Shown: positions 51,384 through 63,898 of the stretch, piece after piece
How the letters are laid out: the number at the start of each line of letters is the position of its first letter
How positions within the stretch are numbered: the stretch's first letter is position 1
Assembly: GCF_022965755.1 (NCBI RefSeq)
Contig: NZ_CP095187.1
Coordinates: 2,046,001 to 2,110,000 of the forward strand
Reading direction: 5' to 3'
Source of the DNA: Pseudoxanthomonas sp. F37
Lineage (GTDB): Bacteria; Pseudomonadota; Gammaproteobacteria; Xanthomonadales; Xanthomonadaceae
DNA: 64,000 nucleotides
The notes under the pieces: model-generated
Database searches by the model: none
The model's input: the letters and a program-made list of their open reading frames with translations, nothing else
What the model was told of the DNA's origin: nothing
Translations under genes and position numbers: made by a program

Positions 51384-53333
51384 ATGCGCGCGCCCCTGCC
51401 CGAGAGCCGACCGCTCATGCCGCCCCCCTTCGCTGCCCGGATGTCGCCCTGCCTGCTGGGCCTGGCCCTGCTGCTGGGCCTGGCCTCCCCCTGGGCGCTG
51501 GGCACGGTTCCGGCGGGCACCGAGCGGGCCAGCCAGGTGGCGCGCTGCCTGAAGCTGCGCCGCGATGCGCCCCCCGTGGCGGCCGCGCTGGCCGAGTCGC
51601 TGTTGCGGGAGGCCGACCTGACCGTCGAGGACGAGCTGAAGGCGCTCAGTTGCCTGGGCATCGCCGCCGGCCTGTCCGGCGACCGCAAGCGTGCGCTGGA
51701 GGCCGGCGCCCGGATGGAACGCCTTGTCCTGGCGCACCCCGAACTGCCGGCCGCATTCCGTGCCCGTGCCCATTCGCAGGCGGGATCGGTCTTCCACGGC
51801 GCCGGCCAGATCCATCGCGCCGAAGCGGCCTACCTGCGCGTGCAGGACCTGGCCACGCGGTTGCCCGCCGATGAGGCCGCCCTGTTCCAGGCCACCACAC
51901 TCAGCAACATCGGATTGATCCACGCCGACTACCTGGACTCGCCCGACGTGGCCGATGGCTTCCACCGCAAAGCGGTGGCCATCGCGGCGTCCGTCGGGCT
52001 GGAAGATCCGGCGATCCTGCACAACCATGCGCTCAATCTGGTCCGGCTGGGCCGGACGGCCGAGGCCCTGGACGTCATCGACCAGGGCGAGGCCATGGCC
52101 ACCCGCAAGCAGGCGCTGGCCGTGGTGGAGCGCCTGCGCGCGGAGCGCGCGGGGGTGTGGATCACGCAGGGGCGCCTGGGGCCGGCGCAGCAGGTGCTCA
52201 CGTCCGTCATCCGGGCGCAGGAGGCGAGCGCGGACATGCCGGGCCTGGCCGGTTCGCTGGCCAAGCTGTCGAACCTGCAGCGCCTGGCGGGCGAACCCGC
52301 GGCCGCCCTGGCGACCGCGCGTCGGGCCTGGTCGAAAGTGGACGGTACGCCGCAGCCGCAGAAGCAACGCGAGGTGCTGCGCGCCTGGATGGCCGCGCAT
52401 GCGGCGCTTGGACAGGCCGACGGGGTGCTGGCGGTCGGCACGCGACTGCATGTGCTGGAAATGGAAGCGCTCAAGGAGCAACGGCTCGCATTGCTGGCCG
52501 AGCTGCAGGCACGCAGCGAGAACGCGGCCGCGCAGCGCGAGTTGCAGACCATGCGGCACCGGGCGCAGATCCAGGCCCTCAACGAGGACAAGGCCCGCCT
52601 GCTGCGCAGGGCCGGGGGCGCGGCGATGATCCTGCTGGTGATGGCCGGCGTGGGATTCGGCCTGCTGCAGCGGCGCAAGAACCGGCAGCTGCGCGCCGTC
52701 AGCGCCACCGATCCCCTCACCGGCCTGCGCAACCGCCGTGCGGCCGGTACCGCGCTGCAGGCGATGTCGGCGCAACGCGCGGCACCGGGCACCCGCCATG
52801 TGCTGTTCCTGATCGACATCGACCATTTCAAGCGGGTCAACGACGGATTCGGCCACCACGCCGGCGACGACGTGCTGGTGGATATCGCCGCTGCGCTGCG
52901 CACCCTGTGCCGGCCTGGCGACGTGATCGCACGCTGGGGCGGTGAGGAATTCCTGATGGCATGCCCCGATCTGAACGCGGCGCAGGCATGCACGGTCGCC
53001 GCGCGCCTGCACGAGCGGCTGGGCGGCACCCGCGAACCGGCGCCCGGCCGGGCCTGGGACCTCACCGTTTCGCTGGGCTTCGCGCCGTTCCCGTTCTTCG
53101 AGGAAGGCAGTGAAAGCTGGGAGTACGCCATCCGCCTGGCCGACCGTGCGCTGTACGCCGCCAAGGACCGTCGCAACGCGTGGGCCGGCCTGTGGGGCCG
53201 CACCCTGCCCGAAGGCGCCAGCGCGGCCGGGGTTCTGGAGGAACCGGAGAGCGCGGTGCGTGGCGGCAACATCGACCTGATGGCGAGTTACGCCATCGAA
53301 CGCCTGCCGAAAGCCGCAATGCAGGCGGCCTGA
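51384..53333 (+). CDS. membrane diguanylate cyclase with periplasmic TPR-like sensor region
   Basis: The 649-residue protein has a signal-type N-terminus (about 20-40), a long helical TPR-like region (about 50-400), a coiled-coil stretch, one membrane helix (about 409-430, AAMILLVMAGVGFGLLQ) and a GGDEF domain. The active site reads GGEEF (519-523), the active variant. RPGD (510-513), five residues before it, is an intact I-site for product inhibition. It makes c-di-GMP in response to an unknown periplasmic signal, opposing RpfG encoded 3 kb away. It is divergent from prfB. Confidence 0.9.
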   Translation: MRAPLPESRPLMPPPFAARMSPCLLGLALLLGLASPWALGTVPAGTERASQVARCLKLRRDAPPVAAALAESLLREADLTVEDELKALSCLGIAAGLSGDRKRALEAGARMERLVLAHPELPAAFRARAHSQAGSVFHGAGQIHRAEAAYLRVQDLATRLPADEAALFQATTLSNIGLIHADYLDSPDVADGFHRKAVAIAASVGLEDPAILHNHALNLVRLGRTAEALDVIDQGEAMATRKQALAVVERLRAERAGVWITQGRLGPAQQVLTSVIRAQEASADMPGLAGSLAKLSNLQRLAGEPAAALATARRAWSKVDGTPQPQKQREVLRAWMAAHAALGQADGVLAVGTRLHVLEMEALKEQRLALLAELQARSENAAAQRELQTMRHRAQIQALNEDKARLLRRAGGAAMILLVMAGVGFGLLQRRKNRQLRAVSATDPLTGLRNRRAAGTALQAMSAQRAAPGTRHVLFLIDIDHFKRVNDGFGHHAGDDVLVDIAAALRTLCRPGDVIARWGGEEFLMACPDLNAAQACTVAARLHERLGGTREPAPGRAWDLTVSLGFAPFPFFEEGSESWEYAIRLADRALYAAKDRRNAWAGLWGRTLPEGASAAGVLEEPESAVRGGNIDLMASYAIERLPKAAMQAA

Positions 53334-53336
53334 TAC

Positions 53337-54221
53337 CTAGCCCGGCTCGGCGCCGGTGCGCGTCCTCAGGTCCTGGCGGTAGCGCCGGCTGCAGGGCAGC
53401 ACGGTGCCGTCGCGCAGGTGCACGCGCGCGTCGCCGGAATCCAGCGGCTCGATGGAGGCCACGTGGTCGAGCGCCACCAGGTAGCTGCGATGGATGCGGG
53501 CGAAACGGCGCGGGTCCAGCCGCGACTGGATGCCTGCGATGGTGCTGCGCAAGGGATAGTCATGGCCGCGTACCCGCAGGTTGACGTAGTTGCCTGCCGC
53601 CTGCAGCCATTCGATGTCGTTGGCCGCGACCAGGAATTCGCGCCCCAGTTTGCGGATCAGGAAGCGTTCGGGCCGCTCCACCGGCTCCAGTGGAGGGCCT
53701 TCGTCCGGCTCCGCCAGCAGGCTGGCCTCGCCCTGCCAACGGCGCAGCAACAGGCGGTAGGCCTCCATCGTCAGCACGATGGAAGCGAAACTGCGGATGT
53801 CCTTCAGATATTCGTAGAGCAGTTCGCGCGGCCATGGCCCGAAGTCGTAGGTCATGCCCTGGGTCCGGTAGGCCAGCATCCGCAGGCCCACCATGCCCAC
53901 CACGTGCACGAGGCAGACGACGAGGCTGGCCCCGGCATAGCGGACGAGCTGGCGCCGCCAGTCGCCCCACTGGAACGGATAGCGCCGGGTGAACCAGGCC
54001 ATCGCCGGCAACACCACCAGCAGCCACATCACCGCGCTGCTGGTTTCCCAGACCGCGGGCTCCCAGGCCTGGATGGACGAATCGCCGCGTCGCAGTTCCA
54101 TCAGCGTGGTGATGCTGTTGGCGACGCAGTTGACCCCGGTCACCACGATCCAGAAGCCGGCCTCGATCACGCGTTTCCAGGGTTGGTAGCGTTCGTAGGA
54201 CAGCACGGCGCGTTCGCTCAT
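53337..54221 (-). CDS. rpfD: membrane-anchored LytTR-domain regulator, RpfD-like
   Basis: The 294-residue protein has four predicted membrane segments in residues 20-165 and a C-terminal LytTR DNA-binding domain from about 187 (FLIRKLGREFLVAANDIEWL, YPLRSTIAGIQSRLDPRRFA, RIHRSYLVALDHVASIEP). A membrane-bound LytTR protein in this stretch of the rpf region corresponds to RpfD of Xanthomonas; I infer the name from architecture and position. It lacks a receiver domain, so its input must be sensed by the membrane part. TAGAAT lies 6 bases before the ATG, suggesting a leaderless transcript. Confidence 0.78.
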   Translation of the reverse strand: MSERAVLSYERYQPWKRVIEAGFWIVVTGVNCVANSITTLMELRRGDSSIQAWEPAVWETSSAVMWLLVVLPAMAWFTRRYPFQWGDWRRQLVRYAGASLVVCLVHVVGMVGLRMLAYRTQGMTYDFGPWPRELLYEYLKDIRSFASIVLTMEAYRLLLRRWQGEASLLAEPDEGPPLEPVERPERFLIRKLGREFLVAANDIEWLQAAGNYVNLRVRGHDYPLRSTIAGIQSRLDPRRFARIHRSYLVALDHVASIEPLDSGDARVHLRDGTVLPCSRRYRQDLRTRTGAEPG

Positions 54222-54227
54222 GCGCGC

Positions 54228-54233
54228 ATTCTA
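54228..54233 (-). promoter_or_regulatory. -10 element of the rpfD-like gene, placing the transcript start at its ATG
   Basis: On the minus strand TAGAAT is followed by GCGCGC and the ATG, and no Shine-Dalgarno sequence is present between. The -35 is not evident. Confidence 0.5.
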
Positions 54234-54376
54234 GCGCCCGGCGCTCGTGCGCCCCCGGCGATTCGTCCCTGCGAGCCTGCGGTTGGGCCCCTGCCCGCCC
54301 CGACATGTCCCTTCGCGGTGGGACCGGGCGCGCGGACCCGCCACGCTGAGGCCTTCGCCGAGAACGAGGAGCTCCC

Positions 54377-55588
54377 ATGCAACGCCGCCATGATCTGGAC
54401 TGGGTCCGCGTCTGCGCCTTCGGGCTGCTGGTGCTGTACCACGTGGGCATGTACTACGTGACCTGGGACTGGCACGTGAAGAGCCCGGCGGCGAGCGATG
54501 CGCTGGAGCCCTTCATGCTGCTCAGTTCGCCCTGGCGGCTGGCCCTGCTGTTCCTGGTATCGGGGGCCGCCACCGCGTTCCTGCTGGAACGGGCACGACG
54601 CAGCCCCGATGCGGCCGGCCGCCGGCCGGGGTTCTTCGCCAGCCGCTCCTGGCGCCTGCTGGTGCCGCTCATCTTCGGCATGCTGGTGATCGTGCCGCCG
54701 CAGTCCTACTACGAGGTGGTCGAGCAGCTCCCGGGCGGCTACCACGACGGCTATCTGGCCTTCTACGGCCGCTACCTGACCGGCTACGACGGCTTCTGCG
54801 ATGCCGACGGTTGCCTCGACGTGCCGACATGGAACCACCTGTGGTTCGTGGCCTACCTGTGGTGCTACACCGGGGTGCTGTGGATCCTGGCGCGGGGCAT
54901 GCCGGCCGTGCTGGCCGCCGTGGGCGCCGCGCTGGAGCGGCCGTTGGCCGGCCTCGGCATCCTGGTCTGGCCGGCGCTGCTGCTGGGCCTGGCCCGTGTC
55001 CTGCTGGTCGGCCGCTTCGAACAGACCCACGCCCTGGTGGACGACTGGTACAACCATGCCCAGTACTTCAGCGTGTTCCTGCTGGGTTTCCTGATCGCGC
55101 GGAAGGAGGGCATCTGGCAGGCCATGGCGCGCGTGCGCTGGGCTGCGCTGGCGCTCTGGCTCGGCACCTGGGCGGGTCTGCTCGCCTACTTCATCCGCTT
55201 CGACGCTGCGCAGCCCCCGGAAGCGCTGAGGATGGCCATGCGGCTGGTGTGGGGCCTGGACCAGTGGTGCGCCATCGTCGCGGTGCTGGGCTTCGCGCGG
55301 CGCTGGAACCCCGGGGACAGCCGCGTGCTGCGTTATCTGGTACCCGCGGTGTTTCCGGTCTACATCCTCCACCAGACGGTCACCGTGGTGGTCGCCCACC
55401 ACCTCAAGCCCCTCTCGATCCCTCCGGTGGCGGAGGGCCTGCTGCTGGTCGCGATCACCTTCGCGGCATGTTTCGCCGGCTATGAAGTGATCCGTCGCGT
55501 CGGCCTGCTGCGCCCGCTGTTCGGTCTGAAGCGGCAGGCCGCCACGCATCCGCCGGCGCACGCCCAGCCGACCGCCACCGCCGGCTGA
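54377..55588 (+). CDS. acyltransferase family 3 (OpgC/OafA-like) membrane protein
   Basis: The 403-residue protein has about ten membrane helices and the acyltransferase-3 features: MQRRHDLDWVRVCAFGLLVL with a conserved Asp-Arg start and YHVG histidine, SGAATAFLLERARRS, and HLWFVAYLWCYTGVLW. These enzymes transfer acyl groups to exported glycans or membrane lipids. AGGAG at 54366-54370 gives a clear ribosome-binding site for the ATG at 54377. It is divergent from the RpfD-like gene and convergent with recJ. The substrate is unknown. Confidence 0.88.
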   Translation: MQRRHDLDWVRVCAFGLLVLYHVGMYYVTWDWHVKSPAASDALEPFMLLSSPWRLALLFLVSGAATAFLLERARRSPDAAGRRPGFFASRSWRLLVPLIFGMLVIVPPQSYYEVVEQLPGGYHDGYLAFYGRYLTGYDGFCDADGCLDVPTWNHLWFVAYLWCYTGVLWILARGMPAVLAAVGAALERPLAGLGILVWPALLLGLARVLLVGRFEQTHALVDDWYNHAQYFSVFLLGFLIARKEGIWQAMARVRWAALALWLGTWAGLLAYFIRFDAAQPPEALRMAMRLVWGLDQWCAIVAVLGFARRWNPGDSRVLRYLVPAVFPVYILHQTVTVVVAHHLKPLSIPPVAEGLLLVAITFAACFAGYEVIRRVGLLRPLFGLKRQAATHPPAHAQPTATAG

Positions 55589-55592
55589 CGCG

Positions 55593-57314
55593 TCACTCCA
55601 CCGCCTGCCAGTGACGGATCAACAACTGGATGCCACGGCGGTTCTGCCAGTCATCGGTTTCCAGCTGATAGGCCGCATGGATGCGGACCGGTGGCGGCTG
55701 GTCCTGCCAGCCATTGAAGTGGATCGCGTTCAGCAGCGGGGCATAGCCGGGCAGGCGCAGCGAGAATTTCAGATGCTTCTCGCCGATCACGCGCCAGTCC
55801 AGCACATCGAAGCACCCGTCGAACACCGGCTCGGGGAACCCCTGCCCCCAGGGTCCGGCGCTGCGCAATGCTTCGGCATGGGCGCGATCCAGTTCGCCGC
55901 CGCGGAGTTCGCCATCGCTCAGCAGCACTTCCTGCAACAACGCCTCGTCCAGCAGCTTCGATGCCTGCTGGTGGAAGGCGGCACGGAAGTCCGCCAGGGC
56001 GCTTTCGTCCAGCGACAGGCCCGCCGCCATCGCGTGGCCCCCGAAGCGCTGGATCAACCCCGGACGCGCGGCATCGATGGCGGCCAGCGCGTCGCGGATG
56101 TGGAAGCCGGGAATGGAGCGCGCCGAGCCGCGCAACAGCGTGCTGCCCGGCTCGGCGGGCGCGAATGCGATCACGGGACGATGCAGGCGCTCCTTGATCT
56201 TGGAGGCCACCAGCCCGACCACGCCGGGATGCCATTCGGCGTCGAACAGGCACGGTGCCAGCGGCAGCTCGGCGCCGGCATCGATGCGGCACAGCGCGGC
56301 CTGGGCCTGGTCCACCATCTGCTGCTGCACCCCGCGGCGTTCGGCGTTGATGCCGTCGAGCACGCGCGCCATCTCGTCCGCCTGGGTGGCGTCGTCGGTC
56401 AGCAGGCACGCGATTCCCAGCGCCATGTCCTCCAGCCGGCCCGCGGCATTCAGGCGCGGGGCGACGGCGAAGCCGATGTCCGCGGCCGTCAGCCGCGCCG
56501 GATCGCGCCCCGCCACGCGTACCAGCGCCTGCAGGCCCGCGCAGCCCTGGCCGGTGCGCAGGCGGCGCAGGCCTGCGCCGACGAGGGCGCGGTTGTTGGC
56601 GTCCAGCGGGACGAGGTCGGCCACCGTGCCCACGGCGACCAGATCCAGCAAGGACGAAAGGTCGGGTTCGGGGCCATCGAAAGCACCACGCTCCCGCAGC
56701 GCGCGCCGCAGCGCGAGCAGCACGTAGAACATCACCCCCACGCCCGCCAGCACCTTGCTGGGGAACGGGTCGCCGCGCAGGTTGGGATTGACGATGGCAT
56801 CGGCGGGCGGCAGCCCGTCGCCGGGAAGATGGTGATCCGTGACGAGGACCTGCCAGCCGCGCGCCTTGGCCGCCGCGATGCCCGCATGACAGGCGATCCC
56901 ATGATCCACGGTGACCAGCAACTCGGGTGCCAGTGCGTCCAGTTCCTCCACCAGCGAAGGCGACAGTCCGTAGCCGTGCACCATCCGGTTGGGCACCGCC
57001 GGGGTGACACGTCTGGCGCCCAACAGGCGCAGCCCACGCACGCCGACGGCGCACGCGGTGGCGCCGTCGCAGTCGAAATCGCCGACGATCACGATATGGC
57101 GGTGGGCGGCGATGGCATCGGCCAGCAGGCCGGTCGCAGCGTCCATGCCGCCCAGCAGGTCCGGCGGCAGCAGCTGCGCCAGTCGGGGCTGGGCCTGCTC
57201 GATCGAACAGGCGCCGCGGGCCTCGTAGACGCGTTGCAGCAGCACGGGCACATGGGCCGGCCATGTCCCCGCGGCGCCCGCCTCGCGTCGGCGGATCCGG
57301 GCCGCCGGTGTCAT
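55593..57314 (-). CDS. recJ: single-stranded-DNA-specific exonuclease RecJ
   Basis: The 573-residue DHH-family nuclease has motif I VIVGDFDCDGATACAVG, the TVDHG motif, DHH motif VLVTDHHLPGDGLPPADAIV, and the DHHA1 region RSIPGFHIRDALAAIDAARP and GGHAMAAGLSL. It degrades ssDNA 5' to 3' in recombination and mismatch repair. The ATG at 57314 overlaps the stop of the RpfE-like gene (ATGA); the frame stays open upstream, but those codons belong to the other gene. Length agrees with the family. Confidence 0.96.
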   Translation of the reverse strand: MTPAARIRRREAGAAGTWPAHVPVLLQRVYEARGACSIEQAQPRLAQLLPPDLLGGMDAATGLLADAIAAHRHIVIVGDFDCDGATACAVGVRGLRLLGARRVTPAVPNRMVHGYGLSPSLVEELDALAPELLVTVDHGIACHAGIAAAKARGWQVLVTDHHLPGDGLPPADAIVNPNLRGDPFPSKVLAGVGVMFYVLLALRRALRERGAFDGPEPDLSSLLDLVAVGTVADLVPLDANNRALVGAGLRRLRTGQGCAGLQALVRVAGRDPARLTAADIGFAVAPRLNAAGRLEDMALGIACLLTDDATQADEMARVLDGINAERRGVQQQMVDQAQAALCRIDAGAELPLAPCLFDAEWHPGVVGLVASKIKERLHRPVIAFAPAEPGSTLLRGSARSIPGFHIRDALAAIDAARPGLIQRFGGHAMAAGLSLDESALADFRAAFHQQASKLLDEALLQEVLLSDGELRGGELDRAHAEALRSAGPWGQGFPEPVFDGCFDVLDWRVIGEKHLKFSLRLPGYAPLLNAIHFNGWQDQPPPVRIHAAYQLETDDWQNRRGIQLLIRHWQAVE

Positions 57315-58264
57315 GCCGGCACGTGATCGGGCCGGCCGGCGTCCAGGCGCGGCAAGGGCCTGCGCCAGAAGCGCCAGCGCTGCTCGCGGCGCAGCGTGAA
57401 CAGGGCGCCGTCCTCGAAGTCGAGCGTGAGCGCATCCAGTTCGCCCTTCTTCAGGGCGTCCAACAGCGGATGCAGGGCGTCGCGGCCCAGCAGGTCGAGG
57501 TTGCGCAGATGGCGCAGATCGATCAGCGCGTCCACGCCGCCCTCGCCGCCGGCATGGCTGGCGTCCACGCCTGCCGCCTGTGCCAGCGCCTGCAGCAGGA
57601 CATCGTTGCCCTTCACCTGGCGGAAGCCGGTGCGGACGAAATCCGGTAGCGCGCCCGCGCCCCAGAACCACAGCGAATTGACCGGGGGTTTGCCCTGCGA
57701 CACCCGCTGCGCATTCCAGGGATGGTTGTGCAGCAACACCTGGGCCTCGCTGAGCAGGGCCCGCCAGCGGCGGCCGGCATCGCCATGCGGCAGGTGCGCG
57801 AACAGATCGTCGCCCAGCACGTCGTCCACCGGCGCGAACTCGGGAAGCTGCGCATCCAGCGGCAGGCGCAGGTACCAGCGCGCCGGCTGCGGCGCGTCCA
57901 GCAGCATGCCGGCGTCGCCGAACAAGGGCTTGAGCGCGGGCAGCAGGTGCGCGGCGTCCTCGGCCGCCAGGCCAAGCGATTCGCCGTGGGCAAGCATGCG
58001 CGCACCGGTCATGTCCGGCGACACCCGCACAGGGTCGGCGCGCAGCCAGCGGGCACCGGCCGCATCGCCCGCATCACGCTGGCGGGTCAGGGCCGCGATG
58101 GGCCAGTGGTCGGGCACCAGCTGGAACTGCCGCCGCAGCTGCGCGCGTTCGCCGGCATCGGCTTCGCCGCGGTCGCTGCGGCCGAGCGCCCTCGCCACGT
58201 CGTCGGGGAGCGCCTGCCCGACCAGGCGGGTGCGCGCGGGCAGCAGCAGCGTGGCCTGGGCCAT
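57311..58264 (-). CDS. rpfE: RpfE-like protein (annotated as phosphoglycerate-mutase-like in relatives)
   Basis: The 317-residue cytosolic protein begins MAQATLLLPARTRLVGQALP and contains SEAQVLLHNHPWNAQRVSQG, KPPVNSLWFWGAGALPDFVR and DALTLDFEDGALFTLRREQR. The NSLWFWGAG segment resembles phosphatase/phosphoglycerate-mutase-like proteins of the alkaline phosphatase fold. In Xanthomonas the gene between greA and recJ in the rpf region is rpfE, which mildly affects exopolysaccharide and exoenzymes; the name is given from position and recall. It starts four bases after greA and overlaps recJ. Biochemical function is not established. Confidence 0.72.
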   Translation of the reverse strand: MAQATLLLPARTRLVGQALPDDVARALGRSDRGEADAGERAQLRRQFQLVPDHWPIAALTRQRDAGDAAGARWLRADPVRVSPDMTGARMLAHGESLGLAAEDAAHLLPALKPLFGDAGMLLDAPQPARWYLRLPLDAQLPEFAPVDDVLGDDLFAHLPHGDAGRRWRALLSEAQVLLHNHPWNAQRVSQGKPPVNSLWFWGAGALPDFVRTGFRQVKGNDVLLQALAQAAGVDASHAGGEGGVDALIDLRHLRNLDLLGRDALHPLLDALKKGELDALTLDFEDGALFTLRREQRWRFWRRPLPRLDAGRPDHVPA

Positions 58265-58268
58265 CGAT

Positions 58269-58741
58269 TCAGTCGGCGTAGGAAACGCTGACGATTTCGT
58301 ACTCGCGCTGGCCGGCCGGCGCATCGATGGTGACCGAATCGCCTTCGTGCTTGCCGATCAGGGCGCGGGCCAGCGGCGAGGAGATCGCGATCAGGCCCAG
58401 CTTGATGTCTGCCTCCAGGTCGCCGACGATCTGGTAGCGCTTCTCTTCGTCCGTATCCACGTCGGCCAGCACCACCTTGGCGCCGAACACGATGCGCGAG
58501 CCGGCGTTGAGTTTGCTGACATCGATGATCTCCGAATGCGAGAGCTCGCTCTCCAGCTGCTTGATGCGGCCTTCGATGAAGCCCTGCTGTTCGCGCGCGG
58601 CGTGGTACTCGGCGTTCTCCTTGAGGTCGCCGTGCGCGCGCGCCTCGGCGATGGCGGTGATCACCTCCGGGCGCTTGACCGTCTTCAGAAGGTCCAGTTC
58701 CTGGCGCAGGCGCTGCGCGCCGTGCATGGTCAATGGGGCTC

Positions 58742-58745
<4 letters not shown>
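58269..58745 (-). CDS. greA: transcription elongation factor GreA
   Basis: The 158-residue factor has the N-terminal coiled coil ([20 protein letters not shown] through [20 protein letters not shown], with the acidic tip) and the C-terminal globular domain ([29 protein letters not shown]). It stimulates transcript cleavage in backtracked RNA polymerase. The start is GTG at 58745, overlapping the carB TGA by four bases (GTGA), and GGAG lies about nine bases upstream; this gives the normal length. It belongs to the carB-greA-rpfE-recJ unit. Confidence 0.96.
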
Positions 58746-61987
<3,242 letters not shown>

Positions 61988-62005
61988 GGGGGACTGCTTC
62001 CAGGG

Positions 62006-63898
62006 TTACGGGGCCGAGGCGGTCTTCGCGTCCGGCCCGATGTACTTGTCGAAGAACGCCAGCATCTTGGTGTAAAGGTTCACGTTGTTCTGCAGGTCGC
62101 GGAATCCGTGCGCTTCCTTCTTCTCCACGATCACCTCGTCCGGCTTCTTGCCGGCCTTGGCCAGCTGCGAGATCAGGAAATGCATGTTCTTGATCGGTAC
62201 ACGCACGTCCTTCTCGCCATGGACCAGCAGGATCGGCGCCTTGATGCGCTCCACCCCATAGGCGGGCGACTGCGCCATGCGCTCGGCGGCGGTCGGCGGG
62301 TAGACGTCCTTGAGGTAGTTCCGGCCGCTTTCGTGCTCCATGAAGTCCGCACTGCGCTGCGCATCGAGGTCGTAGACGCCCACGTAGCCGACCGTGCAGC
62401 GGTACAGGTCCGGCTCGCGCACCACGCTCATCAGCGCCGCGTAGCCGCCGTAGGAGGCGCCGTAGATGCAGACGCGATCCGGGTCGGCGATGCCCTGTGC
62501 GACCGCCCACTTCACCGAGTCGGTCAGGTCATCCTGCATGGTCGTACCCCACTTGCGGTAGCCCATGCCTTCGAACGCATTGCCGTAGCCACCCGACCCG
62601 CGATAGTTGATCTGCAGGACGGCATAGCCACGGTTGGCGAACAGCTGGACTTCGGGGTTGAAGCCCCACTCGTCGCGTGGGCCGTGCGGGCCGCCGTGCG
62701 GATTGATGATCAGCGGCAGGTTCTTGCCATCGCTGTTCTTCGGGATGGTGATGTAGCCATGCAGCGGCAGGCCATCCCGCGCCTTCACCACGATGGGCTT
62801 CATCGGCGACATTTCTTCGGGCTTGATCCAGTCCATGCTGGCCGCGAGGAACTTGGCCTTGCCCGTTTCCCGGTCGAACAGATACGCCTCGGAGGGCATC
62901 GTGTCGGCGAACACCCGCATGGCGAAGTAGCGCCCGTCCTGCGACGGACGAAGGAAGCGCACGGCCTTGCCGGGGAAGGCCTTCACCAGGCCCGCATAGA
63001 CCTTGGTTTCCGGATGTTCGGGCGCCACCCAGTCCCAGTAGGGGATGCCGTCCTCGTACCACACGCCGAGCAGGGTCTTCTCGTCGCTGCTCCACAGGTA
63101 GCCTGACGGGCTGACCGTGCCGTTGCTGGACAAGGGCGTTTCCGCGCGCGTATCCAGGTCCAGCAGGACGATGGTCTCCGGCTTGCCCTGCTCGCCCTTG
63201 GCCATGTAGACGCGCTTGTTCTCGGCGTCGAAGCCCAGCGGGAAATACGTGGCGCCATTGCGCTCGCTCTCGTGGACCAGCGTCCATTTGTCGCCGTCGC
63301 GGCGATAGGTCACGTTGCGTCCGTCATTCATCGCGCCGGCGACGAAGCGGACCTTGCGGTCGTGGTCCACCAGGAAGCTGCCCTGTTCCACCGGCGCCGA
63401 GGCGACCGTCGTGGTCCGGCCGTTGTTGATGTTCAGCTTGAACAGGAACGAGGTCTCAACCGAACGCTCCACCAGGATGGTGTCGGGGTCTTCCGGGGTG
63501 AGATCGACGACGCTGTAGTAGTTGCCGTTCGGGATGTCGATGCGGCCGGTGCCATCGATGTTGGACGCGTACAGGTCGCCCTTCGCGGTCTCGAAATCGA
63601 ACCGGCCGGTCTTGAACGTCACGAAGAACAGCAGGCGGTTGTTGTTGGCCCAGTAGACCTGACGGAAATGGCGGTTCTCGCCGTAGTCCCACTTGCCCAC
63701 CACGCCCTGGTCGGACACGCGCAGCACCGCGAGCACCGTACGGTCGGCCTGCGGCACGGTCACGGCCATGTGCTTGCCGTCAGGCGACACACTGATCGAA
63801 GTGAACTCCGGATCCTTGAAGAAATCCTGGATCGGCACCTCACGCGCAAAACCCTGCAACGGCAACAGGAAAAGCAACAACAACAGACGGACGATCAT
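62006..63898 (-). CDS. exported S9-family (prolyl oligopeptidase/acylaminoacyl) peptidase
   Basis: The 630-residue protein has a signal peptide (MIVRLLLLLFLLPLQGFARE), a beta-propeller-like N-domain with YASNIDG, WSSDEKTLL and similar blades (about 30-360), and an alpha/beta hydrolase domain. The catalytic triad is visible: Ser in GASYGGYAALM, Asp in HGEKDVRVP and His in KEAHGFRD. Such enzymes cleave short peptides in the periplasm. The ATG at 63898 is preceded by GGAAGG. It ends 18 bases before carB on the same strand. The region 63899-64000 holds no other gene. Confidence 0.92.
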   Translation of the reverse strand: MIVRLLLLLFLLPLQGFAREVPIQDFFKDPEFTSISVSPDGKHMAVTVPQADRTVLAVLRVSDQGVVGKWDYGENRHFRQVYWANNNRLLFFVTFKTGRFDFETAKGDLYASNIDGTGRIDIPNGNYYSVVDLTPEDPDTILVERSVETSFLFKLNINNGRTTTVASAPVEQGSFLVDHDRKVRFVAGAMNDGRNVTYRRDGDKWTLVHESERNGATYFPLGFDAENKRVYMAKGEQGKPETIVLLDLDTRAETPLSSNGTVSPSGYLWSSDEKTLLGVWYEDGIPYWDWVAPEHPETKVYAGLVKAFPGKAVRFLRPSQDGRYFAMRVFADTMPSEAYLFDRETGKAKFLAASMDWIKPEEMSPMKPIVVKARDGLPLHGYITIPKNSDGKNLPLIINPHGGPHGPRDEWGFNPEVQLFANRGYAVLQINYRGSGGYGNAFEGMGYRKWGTTMQDDLTDSVKWAVAQGIADPDRVCIYGASYGGYAALMSVVREPDLYRCTVGYVGVYDLDAQRSADFMEHESGRNYLKDVYPPTAAERMAQSPAYGVERIKAPILLVHGEKDVRVPIKNMHFLISQLAKAGKKPDEVIVEKKEAHGFRDLQNNVNLYTKMLAFFDKYIGPDAKTASAP

